In this document: piece by piece, positions 1 to 12,000 of the stretch
Position numbering within the stretch: the first letter of the stretch is position 1
Layout of the letters: every line of letters begins with the position of its first letter
Assembly: GCF_945956965.1 (NCBI RefSeq)
Contig: NZ_CAMFJS010000002.1
Location: 124,001 to 188,000 of the forward strand
Direction: 5' to 3'
Origin: an uncultured Roseateles sp.
Lineage (GTDB): Bacteria > Pseudomonadota > Gammaproteobacteria > Burkholderiales > Burkholderiaceae_C
DNA: 64,000 nucleotides
Notes under the pieces: generated by a model
The model's input: only the letters and a program-made list of their open reading frames with translations
Database searches by the model: none
Told to the model about the DNA's origin: nothing
Program-made: the position numbers and the translations under genes

Positions 1-3000
1 TGGCCGCCGTCGGCATCGAGCACGGTCATATGGCCCTGGGTCTGCAGCTGCGCATCGCCGTCGGCCAGCACGCTGCCGGTATCGGCGCCGCCGAGCTGGG
101 CGGCGGCATTGCCGTGCGCTGCGCCGCCCGTATTCGCCTGCGGCAGGCCCTTGATGGGCACGCTGCCGAGCAGGTGATTGGCCGGCTGGTTCATGTAGGC
201 ACCCTCGAACCTGAGCATGCCCTCGTCGCCCGCATTGTGGAAGAAGTAGCCGGCGCTACCGCCCACACTGCCTTGCATCACCAGCATGGCGCCGGGGTGA
301 GCCTTGAGTTGGTCGCACAGCTCGTTCATCGGCACGCGGTAGCCGAAGAACTTGGTCCCCTGGTCGAAGGTGTGCAGCACATGGCCGGCGGCATCCACCA
401 CGGTGGGCTTGCCGTCGAACACATTCATGACCACATCGCGCAGGCCGGCCGCGTCACCCGCAGCCATGCGTTGGGCGATCACCTGGTAGCCCCGCGTGTC
501 CCAGCCGCCCTGCGCCATCAGAGTGCGGGCGATCTCGGGCCAGAGATCGGGCTTCTCGTCCGCGCCGTTGACCGTCACATTGATGGTGTGCGCCGTGCCG
601 TCCACGCTCTTGACCACAAAGGTCTCGACGGCGGACTGGCCCTTGTTCAGGGCGTTCAGCGCGGCGCTGTTGTTGTCGGCAGAGTAGCTCCAGCGCCCAT
701 CCGTTTCCAGGGACAGATGGCCGTATTGGCCGGCCACATCGAGCAGCGGCGCGAAGGCCGCCTGGCCGCTTTCGGGGTCCTGGATGGCGAGCTGGCCATG
801 GGCCTCGATCAAGCCTGCGCCGGTGACCTGGGCATCTTCGGTGACGCTGCCGGTGTCCACGCCGGTAATCACGGCGTTTTCGGCCGTGCCCTGGATGCTC
901 AGCGTGATCTGGTGCGTCGTGCCGTCCGCGCTGGCCACGGTGACCACCTCACTCAACTCGCCCGGCAGCGGCGCCGAGTGCCATTGCAAGGCCAGGTGCT
1001 GGGCCGCGTTGGCCGGGTCGCTCAACTCGGCCACGCCGCTGAGCGGGAGGCCGTGCAAGCTGGCGGCATCCCCGCGGTCGTGCACAAAGGCCTGCACATC
1101 GGTCTGCGTGCCCTGCAGATGCACTTCGTAGCCTTTGCCCTGGTGCAGCCAGCTCAGTAGCTCGTCCACGCCGACGGTGGATCGGCCCTGCGCATCCATG
1201 GCATAGACCACCGGCGTACTGCCGGCCGGGCCTGTGAGCACGATGGCCGCACCCTGGATGCTCAGATCCAGCGCACCGGCCACCGCGCCCGCCTGGCCTT
1301 GCGCCAGCGCTTCACCTACAGCATGGAAGCCCGCCTCGCTGGATTGCGACAAGACCTGGGCCAGGCTTTGCGCCACATTGCCCGTCTCGCCCGGCGTGCC
1401 GCCAGGCTTCAGCGCCTGCACCTCAGCCTTGCTGTTGTCGACTTCATAACGCCAGGCACCGCTGGCGTCGATGCTGAAGTGGCCGAACTGCGTGGCCACG
1501 GCGTTCTGCGCCACGAAGGCGGCTTCGCCGGCATCCACATCGCTGACAGTGAGCTGACCGTGGGCCTCGAGGGTGCCGGCGGCTCTGACGTTCTGATCTT
1601 CCACCAGCTGGCCGGTGTCGGCCCCGGTGATGACCGCGCCGTCGTTCTGACCGTGGATGGTGATGTTGACCTCATGCGGCGTGCCGTCTGCACTGTGCAC
1701 GGTGATGGTGTCGATCAGCGTTTCGCCGTCTTTCAGCGCCTGCACATCGGGGCGGCTGCTGTCGAGCTGGTAGGTCCAGTTGCCGTTGACGTCGATATTG
1801 AAGCTGCCGTGGGCCGCCTGATGGTTCGTCATCGGCTGCATGGACGACTGGCCCTCATCGGGGTCCTGAACCTGGATCAGACCCATGATCTGCTGGTCGT
1901 TATCTTCCTGCACATGCGCGGTATCAAAGGGCAAGGCGACATGGGTGGCCGACAGGCTGCCGGCCGTCGGGGCGATGGGGGCCACGTGCATTTGCGGCGT
2001 GAAGCTGGCCGCGTTCTGGTCGGGGTGCAGCACCATGTCCGTGTACGGATAGCGTCCCATCAGCATGCCGGGATTGCCCTGGTTGTGGGCATAGACCTCG
2101 ACCTGCGCCGCCGTCGCATCGATCAGCACCACCTGGTAGCCCGCGCCCTTGGCATGCCAGGCGATCAAATCAGCCACCGGCACCTTGGCCACGTCGCGAA
2201 CAGCCGCATAGGTGTGCGACACGCTGCCGTCCGGCCCCAGCAAGGCCACGCCAGCGTGTTTGATGGCGATCACCGCCGTCTGGAACGGCGCCGGGTCGCG
2301 CTGATGCAGCATCATGTCGGCTAGATACTGGAAGCCGGACACGGCGAACCGGGTCTGCAAGGCCTGCGCGATCTGGGTATAGGCATCGTTCGACACCGTG
2401 GGCCCGTGCGACACAAAGGCCGCCGTGTCGTCGCTGCCGTGGATCAGCACCGTGATGTCACGCGAGGTGCCGTCGGCGCTGCGCACGGTCAGGGTGTCGG
2501 ACATCAGCTGGTTGTTGCCCAGTTTGTCCACATCGGGCCAGTCGTTGCGGATGGTGTAGGTCCAGTGGCCGCTCGCATCCACGCTGAAGCGGCCCAGGCC
2601 GCCGTTGCCCTGCACATTGTTCTGCGCGATGAAATGGTCTTCGCCCGCGTCGACGTCGCGGATGGTCAGTTGGCCGCTGGTGCTGAGCAGTCCGCCCTGC
2701 ACGTTCACATCCTCGGTGACGTTGCCGAGGACATCCCCGCCGATGGAGGCGGCATGGCCGACGCCGGTCACCGTGATGGTCAGGTTCTGCGTGCTGGTGG
2801 CGCCGTCATGGTCGGTCACCGTGATGGGGATGACCACGTCCTGCTTCTGGCCGCCGGCAATGTGCTGGTAGCTGGCGTGGCTGGGGTCGAAGCTGTAGCT
2901 GCCGTCGGCGTGCAGCGTGAAGCCGTCCACAGCGTGGGCGACGCTGAAGGCCTGGGTGTCGCCGGTGTCCTCATCGGTGGCCACCATATGGCCGCTGATC

Positions 3001-6000
3001 GCCGAGCTGCCGGCGTCGACCGCCTGGTGCTGGGCGGCCAGCACCGGGGCGTCGTTGACCGGCGTGATGGTCATGTACAGCGTGCCGTGAACGTACAGAC
3101 CGCTTCCGCTGGTGACGGTCAGCTTGAAGGGGATCAGGTCGTCCGACACATTGGCGGCTGGCGTGAAGGTCCAGCCGCCATTGGCCTCGTGTGTGAAGTG
3201 GCCGAAAGCCGGGTCGATCTGCACATCGTCAACCGCGTAGGTCTTGCCCGGCGGTGCCGACAGGCCGGCCAAGGCCAACAGGCGGGCGGCGCTGAAGGTC
3301 TGGGGCGTGTCTTCAGCCACGGTGATGCGCTCGAAGCTGAGGTCCAACAGGTGCTCGGCCGAAACCGCACTCTGGTGGCTGGCAGCATCGTCCGCACGGG
3401 CGCTGACCTGGATCTGCAGCTTGCCGCTGTAATCGACCGGCGCGCGCACGGCCAAGTCGGCCACGGCCCAGCCCTGGGTGTCGATCACCTGCCCCGCTGA
3501 CGTGACCGCGGCCATGTGTACGCCGTCGGTCAGTACAAAGCCCACCGGCAAGCCCTTGACCAGCAGGCTGAGGGTTTCGCCCGGCAGGTTGGTGTCGCTC
3601 AGCCTGAAGTTGGACCCCAGGTTGAGCTGCAGGTCATGGTTGATGGAGGTGGCACGCTGGCTGGCGAGGTCGAGGTTGTCCACCAGCACCATGTGTTGCC
3701 AGTCATCCGCCTTGGTGCGCAGTTCCAGCCGCGCCTGGCTGCCCGTGGCCACCAGGTCGTAGCTGTGGTGCGCGAGGTCGAAGCCGGCGCTGCCGGGCGT
3801 GATGGTGTCGATGACCTTGCCTTCCCACAGCACCTCGACGGCCGCTGCGGGATGGCCCGGGCGGGCGCTGAGGTCAAAGGCGAAGCGCAGGGGCTCGCCC
3901 GGCGCAGTGTCGATGTCGCGGAACAGATTGCCGGGGTGGCTGGCATCGGCGGTCAGCTCGACGATCTGGTTGCCGCTGCTGCCGGCCCCACCGTACAGGC
4001 GGTCAGCGCCCAGCTCGACGCCGCTGCCCAGGTCGGTCTTCCAGCCCCAGCGGGCCGGGTCCACGTTTTCATAACCAGCCGAAGCGACGGCCTGGCTGTC
4101 GAAGTCGGTGTGCACGGCAGAGAGGCCGATCACGGTGGGCGCGTGCAGCACCGCCGTCACATCCACCTGGGCATGGGCCTCGGTGCTGGCCGTGCCATCG
4201 GTGACGCGGAACTGCAGGTCCACGTCCTGGCCGCTGTAGTTGGCGGCTGGGGTGAAGGTGAAGCCGTGGGCCGCATCCCCAGTAAAGGTGCCGTGCGGAG
4301 ATCTCAGCGAGCCGGCGACGATGTGCAGGTTGTCGGTGCTGTCCACATCGCTGGCACCCACCGCCTGGAGCAACTCCGACTCGGTGAACACGCGCACGGT
4401 GCCGCCGGTCATCGTGCCGACATCGGCAGCCGCAGCCGCCGTGCCGTGGGCCACCAGCGGCGCGTCGTTGACCGGCGTGATGGCCAGTTGCAGCTGACTG
4501 CAGATGGGCTGGGCGCCGCCGCTGACCGTCAGCGTGAACGGCACCGCATCGGCGTTGACGTTGGCGGCGGGGGTGAAGGTCCAGCCGCCGTTGGCGTCAT
4601 GCGTGAAGTGGCCGAAGGCCGGGTCTACTTGCACATCGTCCAGCGTGTAGGTCTGGCCGTCTGGCGCGTGCAGCCCCGCCAATACCAACAGCTTGGCGTC
4701 GCTGTAGGTCTGCGGCGTGTCTTCCGCCACGCTCAGGCGCTCGAAACTCAGGTGCAAGGGCAGCGTGGCCGACGTGGCGGTCTGGTGTGTGGCGGTCTCT
4801 TCGCTGCGCGCACTGATCTCAACGCTCAGTTGTCCCTCGAAGTCCTGCGGGGCCCGCACGGCCAGCGCGTCCTGGTTCCAACCGGCGGTTTCGATCACCT
4901 GTCCGGCGCTGGCCACAGTGACGCTGTGCGTGCCGTCGGTGAGCGTGAAGCCCACCGGCAGGCCCTTGATGAGGTAGCGCAGGGTCTCGCTGCCATCGGT
5001 GTCGACCAGGTGAAAGTGCGTTCCCGGGTCGAGCCGCATCTCGTGGTTCACCAAGGCGAGTTTTGCGGGTGCCACCACTAGGTTGTCGATCTCAGCCGTC
5101 CACCTGCTGTGGTTATCCCCCCCAGTCCCTTCACTGATCCTGAGTTCGAGACGAGAAGTCGTACCTGTGGCGACCAAAGCGTATTGGTGTTGCTCCCAGC
5201 TCAATTGCCTGCCCGGCGTCGGAACCAGGTGGTCGATGACCTTGCCTTCCCAGATCACATCAATGGGCGCCTTGATGTCCTGTTGTCGATAGTCCCCAGT
5301 CCAACCCGCGCCAAAGGAGAAATGAAAGGTCTCGCCGGGGCGGGAGGCAAGGTCCTTGTAGATGACAGACTCACCCGCCGACTTGTTGACGGTCAGCATC
5401 CCAAGCATGTTGTCGGGGTTGCCGTGCAGGATCTTCTCGGGAACCACCGCAAGCCGATTGCCTTGCCAGCCCAACTGCTCAGGCTGGGCATAGTGGTCTC
5501 CCACGTCCGGGTCGCGTCCGAAGTCCGTCTGGATGACCGCCGAGGTCAACTCGGGCGCATCCACCACCGCCGTGACATCGAGCTGCGCATGCGCCTCGCG
5601 AGCCTCGGTGCCATCGCTCACACTGAACTGCAGGTCCACGTCCTGGCCGCTGAAGTTGGCGGCTGGTGTGAAGGTGAAACCGTGGGCGGCATCGCCGGTG
5701 AAGGTGCCGTGGGCTGAGGTCAGCGAGCCCGCCACGATGTGCAGGCTGCTGCCGTCGTCCACGTCGGTGGCGCCCACGGCTTGCAGCAGCTCGGCTTCGG
5801 TGAACACGCGCGGCGTGTCTTCGTTGATGGCGCCCAGGTCGGCGGCTGTGGCTGCCGTGGCGTGGGTCACCTGCGGGCCGTCGTTAGCGCCGGTGACGGT
5901 GATGGTCAGGTTCTGCGTCGAGGTCGCGCCGGCGTGGTCGGTGACTGTCACCGGGATCACGAGCGTCTCGGTCTGGCCCTCGGCCAGATGCTGGTAGGCC

Positions 6001-9000
6001 GCGTTGGAGGGGTCAAAGCGGTAGCTGCCATCGGCGTTCAAGGTAAAGCCAGCCACCGGCTGATCGATGCGGAAGCTCAGCGTGTCGCCTGCATCTGCGT
6101 CGCTGGCGTGCATCTGCCCGCTGAGCTGCGCGCCGTCTTCACTCACCGACTGGCTTTGCGCGAACAGCACCGGGGCGTCGTTCTTGCCGTAGACCGCTAC
6201 CGAGACGACATGGCTGCTGCCATCGGCACTGGTCACCATGAAGCTGTCGGTCAGCTGAGCGCCGGCCTGCAGGTTTTGCACCGCCGCCTGGCCGTTGTCC
6301 ACGCTGTAGACCCAGTGGCCGCTGGCGTCGATGCTGAAGCTGCCGTAGGTCCCGGCCACATCCTTCTGCGCATTGAAGTGGTTCTCGCCGGCATCCGCGT
6401 CGCTGATGCTGAGCTGGCCGCTGGTCTGCAGCTGGCCGGCGTGATCGACGCTGATGTCGGTGACCGAGATGGTCAGCGAGTCGCTGGCATCCGGCACGGT
6501 CCCCGCCGCGCTCAATGGGGTGGGCAGGCCGTCGATGGGCAGCTGGCCCATGGGGTTGTTGGCCTGGTTGTAGTGGGACAAGCCGCGGAAGTGCAGCTCC
6601 ATCACGTTGCCGCTGTCGTGCAGATAGAAGCCACTGCTGCCGCCGACGTTGCCGTCCAGCACCAGCCGGGCGCCCGGGTGGCTCTTCAGCAGGTCCACCA
6701 CCTGGCCGATGCTGATGTCGTGGCCGAACATGCCGAGATCGCTGCCGCTGGCCAGCACATGGCCGTTGGCATCCACCACGCTCGGGTTGCCGCTGTTAAA
6801 GGCCAAGCGCATCGAGCCCAGGGCGCCGGAGTCCCCGGCATCGATGCGTTGGCCGATCAGGTTGTACGGCGCCCAGTTGCTCTTGATCGCGCTGACGATG
6901 CTGGACCAGATGTCGTGCCGGGGCTCGTCCGCGCCCTGGATCGTGAGGCTGATCGTGTGGGCCGTGCCATCGACGCTGTGCACGGTGAAGCTCTCGGTGG
7001 CGCTCTGCCCCGCGCTCAGGCCCTGCACGGCAGCGCTGCTGTTGTCGGCCTTGTAGACCCAGCCGCCGTCTGCGCTCAAGCTCAGGCGGCCGAACTTGCC
7101 GGCCAGGTCGGAGAGCGGCGTGAACTGGTCGCCGCCGGCGTCAGGCGTGCTGGCATGCAGCTGGCCCTGGGCGATGAGTTGGCCGCCGCTGACGTTCTGG
7201 TCCTCGGTCAGGGTCTGGTGATCTTCACCGGTGATGAGCGCCGCATCGTTCTTGCCGGCGATGCTGATGTTGACCGTGTGCGCCGTGCCGTCGGCGCTGC
7301 GCACGGTGAAGCTGTCGATCACGTTCTGGCCGTCGCGCAGGGCCTGCACCTCGGGCTTGCTGTTGTCGATCTGGTAGTGCCACTGGCCGTTTTCATCGAG
7401 GCTGAATTGCCCATAGCTGCCCGCCGTGCCGCTTTGCGCGATGAAGTGGGCCTCGCCATCGTCGGCATCGGCCACCGTGAGCTGGCCGCTCAGCGCATCG
7501 GGCCGGTCTTCCTGCGTGGTGCCGGCTTCGACCCCGCCAAAGCTGGCGGCGTCGTTGGCGCCCCTCAGCAGAATGGTCAGTGTTTGCGTGCTGCTGGCCC
7601 CCGCGCTGTCGGTCACGGTGATGGGGATGCTCAGCGTCTCGCTCTGGCCGGCAGCCAGGTGCTGGTAGCTCGGGTGGGCCGGGTCAAAGCTGTAGCTGCC
7701 ATCGGCGTTGAGCGTGAAGCCGTCCACCGGCTGTCCCAAGCTGTAGCTCAGGGTGTCGCCCACATCGATATCGCTGGCGTGGAACTGGCCGCTCAGGGCG
7801 GCGCCGCCCTCGGTGGCGGTGAGCAGGCCGCTGTCACTGGCCGTACCGGTGCTGGCACTGGCCTGCCAGGCATGGAAAGGCGGCCAGATGTTGACCTGGT
7901 TGACGTAGAGGCTGGCCTGCCCCTGCGGCCCGGTGATGTGGTTGGGGTCGCCGGCATCATGGAAGCTGAGGTCCAGCCCAGTCGTGCCCTTGGGCCCGAA
8001 CACGCGGAACTCATGGCCAGGGCCTTGCTGCTGCCAGTCCACCAGTGCCTGCAGTTTGAACTCCTGGCCGGGCGCAAAGACCTGGGCCGCCTGCCCATCG
8101 GGCCCGATCAGGGCCAGGCCGCCTAAGCTCACCGTGACGCAGGTGTTGGCATAGGCGCCGATGGGGGCCTGGCCTTGCAGGATCTGCTGGATGTCCAGGT
8201 ACTGCGCGACCCGGGTGAAGCCGATGTTGCTGATGATCAGGGGCAAGACATCGTTTGACTCCAGCTCCGGGTGGTAGTCCGGCGCCACCTGCAGATGGAA
8301 CTGCGGTGCGTCATTGGTGCCGGTCAGCGTCACGGTCACGGTGTGCTGGGCGCCATCGGCCCCTTGCACGGTGAAGGAATCGTTCAGGGTCGCGCCGGCG
8401 GCCAGCTGCTGGATGGCCTTCTGGCTGTTGTCCGCGCTGTAGCTCCAGTGACCCTGCGCGTCCAGGCTGAAGCGGCCAAGGCCGTAGCTGCCCAGCACAT
8501 CGGTCTGCGGGATGAAGTGGTTTTCGCCGCTGTCGACATCGGTGATGCTCAGCTGGCCGGAGGCCTGCAACTGACCGGACTGGACGGCCTGGTCCTCGGT
8601 CACCGCGCCGGTGAAGACGCCGCCGATCACGGCGCCGTCATTGGTGCCGGTGATGGTGATCGTTAGGCTCTGCGTGTGGCTGGCCCCGGCGCTGTCGGTG
8701 ACGGTGACCGGGATCACGAGGTCCTGCGTCTGGCCGGCGGCGAGCTGCTGGTAGGCCGCGTTGGCGGGATCAAAGCTGTAGCTGCCATCAGCGTTCAGCG
8801 TGAAGCCGTCCACCGCCTGAGCGATGCTGAAGGTCTGCGTGTCGCCCTGATCCACATCGCTGGCCACCATTTGGCCCTGCAGCAGGCTGCCGTCTTCGCT
8901 GACGGATTGGTGCTGGGCCTGCAGCACTGGCGCGTCGTTCGTGCCTTGCAGGGTGATGGTGACGGTGTGGGCCGTGCCGTCGGCGCTGTGCACGGTGAAG

Positions 9001-12000
9001 TGCTCGCTCAGGCTGTCGCCGGCCTTGAGCTGCTGGATCGCCGCCTGGCTGCTGTCGGCGCTGTAGTGCCACTGCCCGTCTTCGCTGAGGCTGAAGTGCC
9101 CGTAGCTGCCCGCCACCTGGGCCTGCGCCGTGAAGTGGGCCTGGCCGGCATCGGGGTCGGTGATGCTGAGCTGGCCGCTGGCGCTGAGGGTGGCGGCCTG
9201 GTCTTCGCTCACCGTGCCGGTGTCGCTGCCAGCGATGACGGCACGGTCGTCCTGGCCGGCGATGCTGACAGTCACCTGTTGGCTCGTGCCGTCAGCACTC
9301 GTGACCGTGAAGCTGTCGGTGACGCTGTCGCCGCCTTTGAGCGCTTGCAGCGCGGGCTTGCTGTTGTCGAGCTGGTAGCGCCACTGGCCGTTCTCGTCGA
9401 GGCTGAAGCTGCCGTAGGTGCCTGCCGTCCCGGTCTGGGCCACGAAGTGAGCTTCGCCGTCGTCCACATCGGCCACGGTCAGCTGGCCGGCTACGGCATC
9501 GGGCTTGTCTTCCAGTGTGCTGCCGATATGGACGCCGCCGAGGGTGGCGCCGTCGTTCGTGCCGGTGAGCGTGATGGTGAGGTTTTGTGTGCTGCTGGCG
9601 CCTGCGCTGTCGGTCACGGTGACCGGGATGGTCAGCGTCTGGGTCTGGCCGGCGGCGAGGTGCTGGTAGGCGGTGTTGGACGGGTCGAAGCTGTAGCTGC
9701 CGTCAGCGTTGAGCGTGAAGCCGTCCACTGCCTGGGCGAGGCTGAAGGTTTGAGTGTCGCCTTGATCGACATCCGTGGCGACCATCTGGCCGTGCAGCAC
9801 CGTGCCGTCCTCAAGCACGGACTGGCTCTGCGCTTGCAGCACCGGGGCGTCGTTCGTGCCGGTCAGCGTCATGGTGACGGTGTGCGTGCTGCCGTCGGCG
9901 CTGGTGGCGGTGAAGCTGTCGCTCAGGGTGGCGCCAGCCTTGAGCTGCTGGATGGCGGCTTGGCTGTTGTCGGCGCTGTAGTTCCAGTGGCCGGTGTCGT
10001 CGAGGCTGAATTGCCCGTAGCTGCCGGCGGCGCTGGTCTGCGCGATGAAGTGGGCTTGGCCGGCATCCGCATCGGTGATCGTGAGCTGGCCGCCGGTGCT
10101 GAGGGTGGCGGCTTGGTCTTCGGCCACCGTGCCGGTGTCGGTGCCGGCGATGACGGCGCCGTCATCCTTGCCGGTGATGGTGACGGTCACCTGCTGGCTT
10201 GTGCCGTCGGCACTCGTGACCGTGAAGCTGTCGGTGACGCTGTCGCCAGTCTTGAGGGCTTGCAGCTCGGGCTTGCTGTTGTCGAGCTGATAGCTCCACT
10301 GGCCGTTCTCGTCGAGTGTGAATTGGCCGTAGCTGCCAGCGCTGCCGGTTTGGGCGATGAAGTGGGCTTCGCCGTCGTCGGCATCGCTGATGCTGAGCTG
10401 GCCGGTCGTGAGCTGGGTGCTGTCTTCGCTGGTGCTGCCCGTGTTGTCGCCGCCGAGGGTGGCGCCGTCGTTCGTGCCGGTGAGTGTGATCGTCAAATGC
10501 TCGGTGCTGCTGGCACCGGCACTGTCGGTCACGGTGATGGGGATGGTGAGCGTTTGGGTCTGGCCTTGTGCCAGGTGCTGGTAGCTGGCGTGGGAAGGGT
10601 CGAAGCTGTAGCTGCCGTCGGCGTTGAGCGTGAAGCCGTCCACCGCCTGGGCCAGGCTGAAGCTCTGGGTGTCGCCTTGGTCCACATCGCTGGCGAGCAT
10701 CTGGCCGTGCAGGGCGCTGCCGTCCTCAAGCACGGACTGGCTTTGCGCTTGCAACACCGGCGCGTCGTTCGTGCCTTGGATGGTGATGCTGATGGTGTGC
10801 TGGGTACCGTCGGGGCTGCTGACCTGAAGCAGGTCAGTCAAAGTTTCGCCTTGACCCAGGGCCTGAATATCAGGATGTTGGTTGTCCGCCAGATAGTCCC
10901 AGTTCCCGTGCGCATCGATGCTGAAACGACCGTAGTTCGTTGGGGTCCCGGATTGCGGCACAAAGACGGCTTGCCCCGGGTCGGGGTCCTGGATATTCAG
11001 GTGACCTCGCGCCTCCAAGACGCCTGCGGCGCTAACACTGGCGTCTTCCGTCACGCCACCGTGGTCCTGGCCTGAGATCAGGGCCGGACTGTCGGTCGGC
11101 GCGATGTCCAACTGAATGCTGACCTCGGTGGTGACCGGGTCGCCGGCGTCATTCAAAGTCACCCCCTGCGCACCCGATGCCGTGGTGGTGACATGACCGT
11201 CGGGGCCGGTGGTGGTGACTTCCAACACCACATGCGCCCCCACATGCGAGCCGGCCGGCAACTGCGCTGTGAGGCCGGCGAGATTCCAGTGGGTGATGTC
11301 CGCCGCGTCAGCGGGGCCGTGGATCACGTAGCTGTGGCCTTGGCCATCGCTCAGCTCCGTGCCAGCCGAGAAGCCCTTGATGGCCACCGCGCTCACATGG
11401 TCGTCCGGATCCGCGGGCGCCCCCACATGGGCGCTCAGGTGCAGCAAGGCACCGGGATTCGGGTTGGCGATGCGCGTGTCGACCTGGGTCGTGGGCGTCG
11501 TCACCGGGCCGGAGGTGGCGAAGGAATGGTGGCCGGTCAAGTCCACGACCTGCCGACCCTGTGCCTGCACGTCCATGATCAGGTTCGAGCCTGTCGCCAG
11601 ATCGCGCAGCGCATGTTGCGTCATCGCGGCGGCCGACACGCCCTTGGCCATGCTGGCGCTGAACAGTTGGCCGTGCCAGGCGTCTTCAGGCGCGAAGCCT
11701 CCGCCGAGGCTGTCCTGGTCATTGCCAAAGGCCATGACGCCGCCGCCCGTCAATGAACCGCCTTTGGCGACGTTCTCGAGATGCTTGACGATCTGACCGT
11801 CCCGCAGCACATCGAAGCTGCCAGCGGCGCCGTTCCAGACGAAGCCGTAGCGATGGCTGCCGGTGTCATGACTGATGTCGACGCCCGTGTCGTAATCGCG
11901 TCCGCCCAAATGCAGCTGCAGGTTTTCAGGGCGCCAGAGGTACATCGCGTTCATGTCAGCTGCGGTCGCATAGCTGATCAAGGTGGGGCCGTTATGACCC

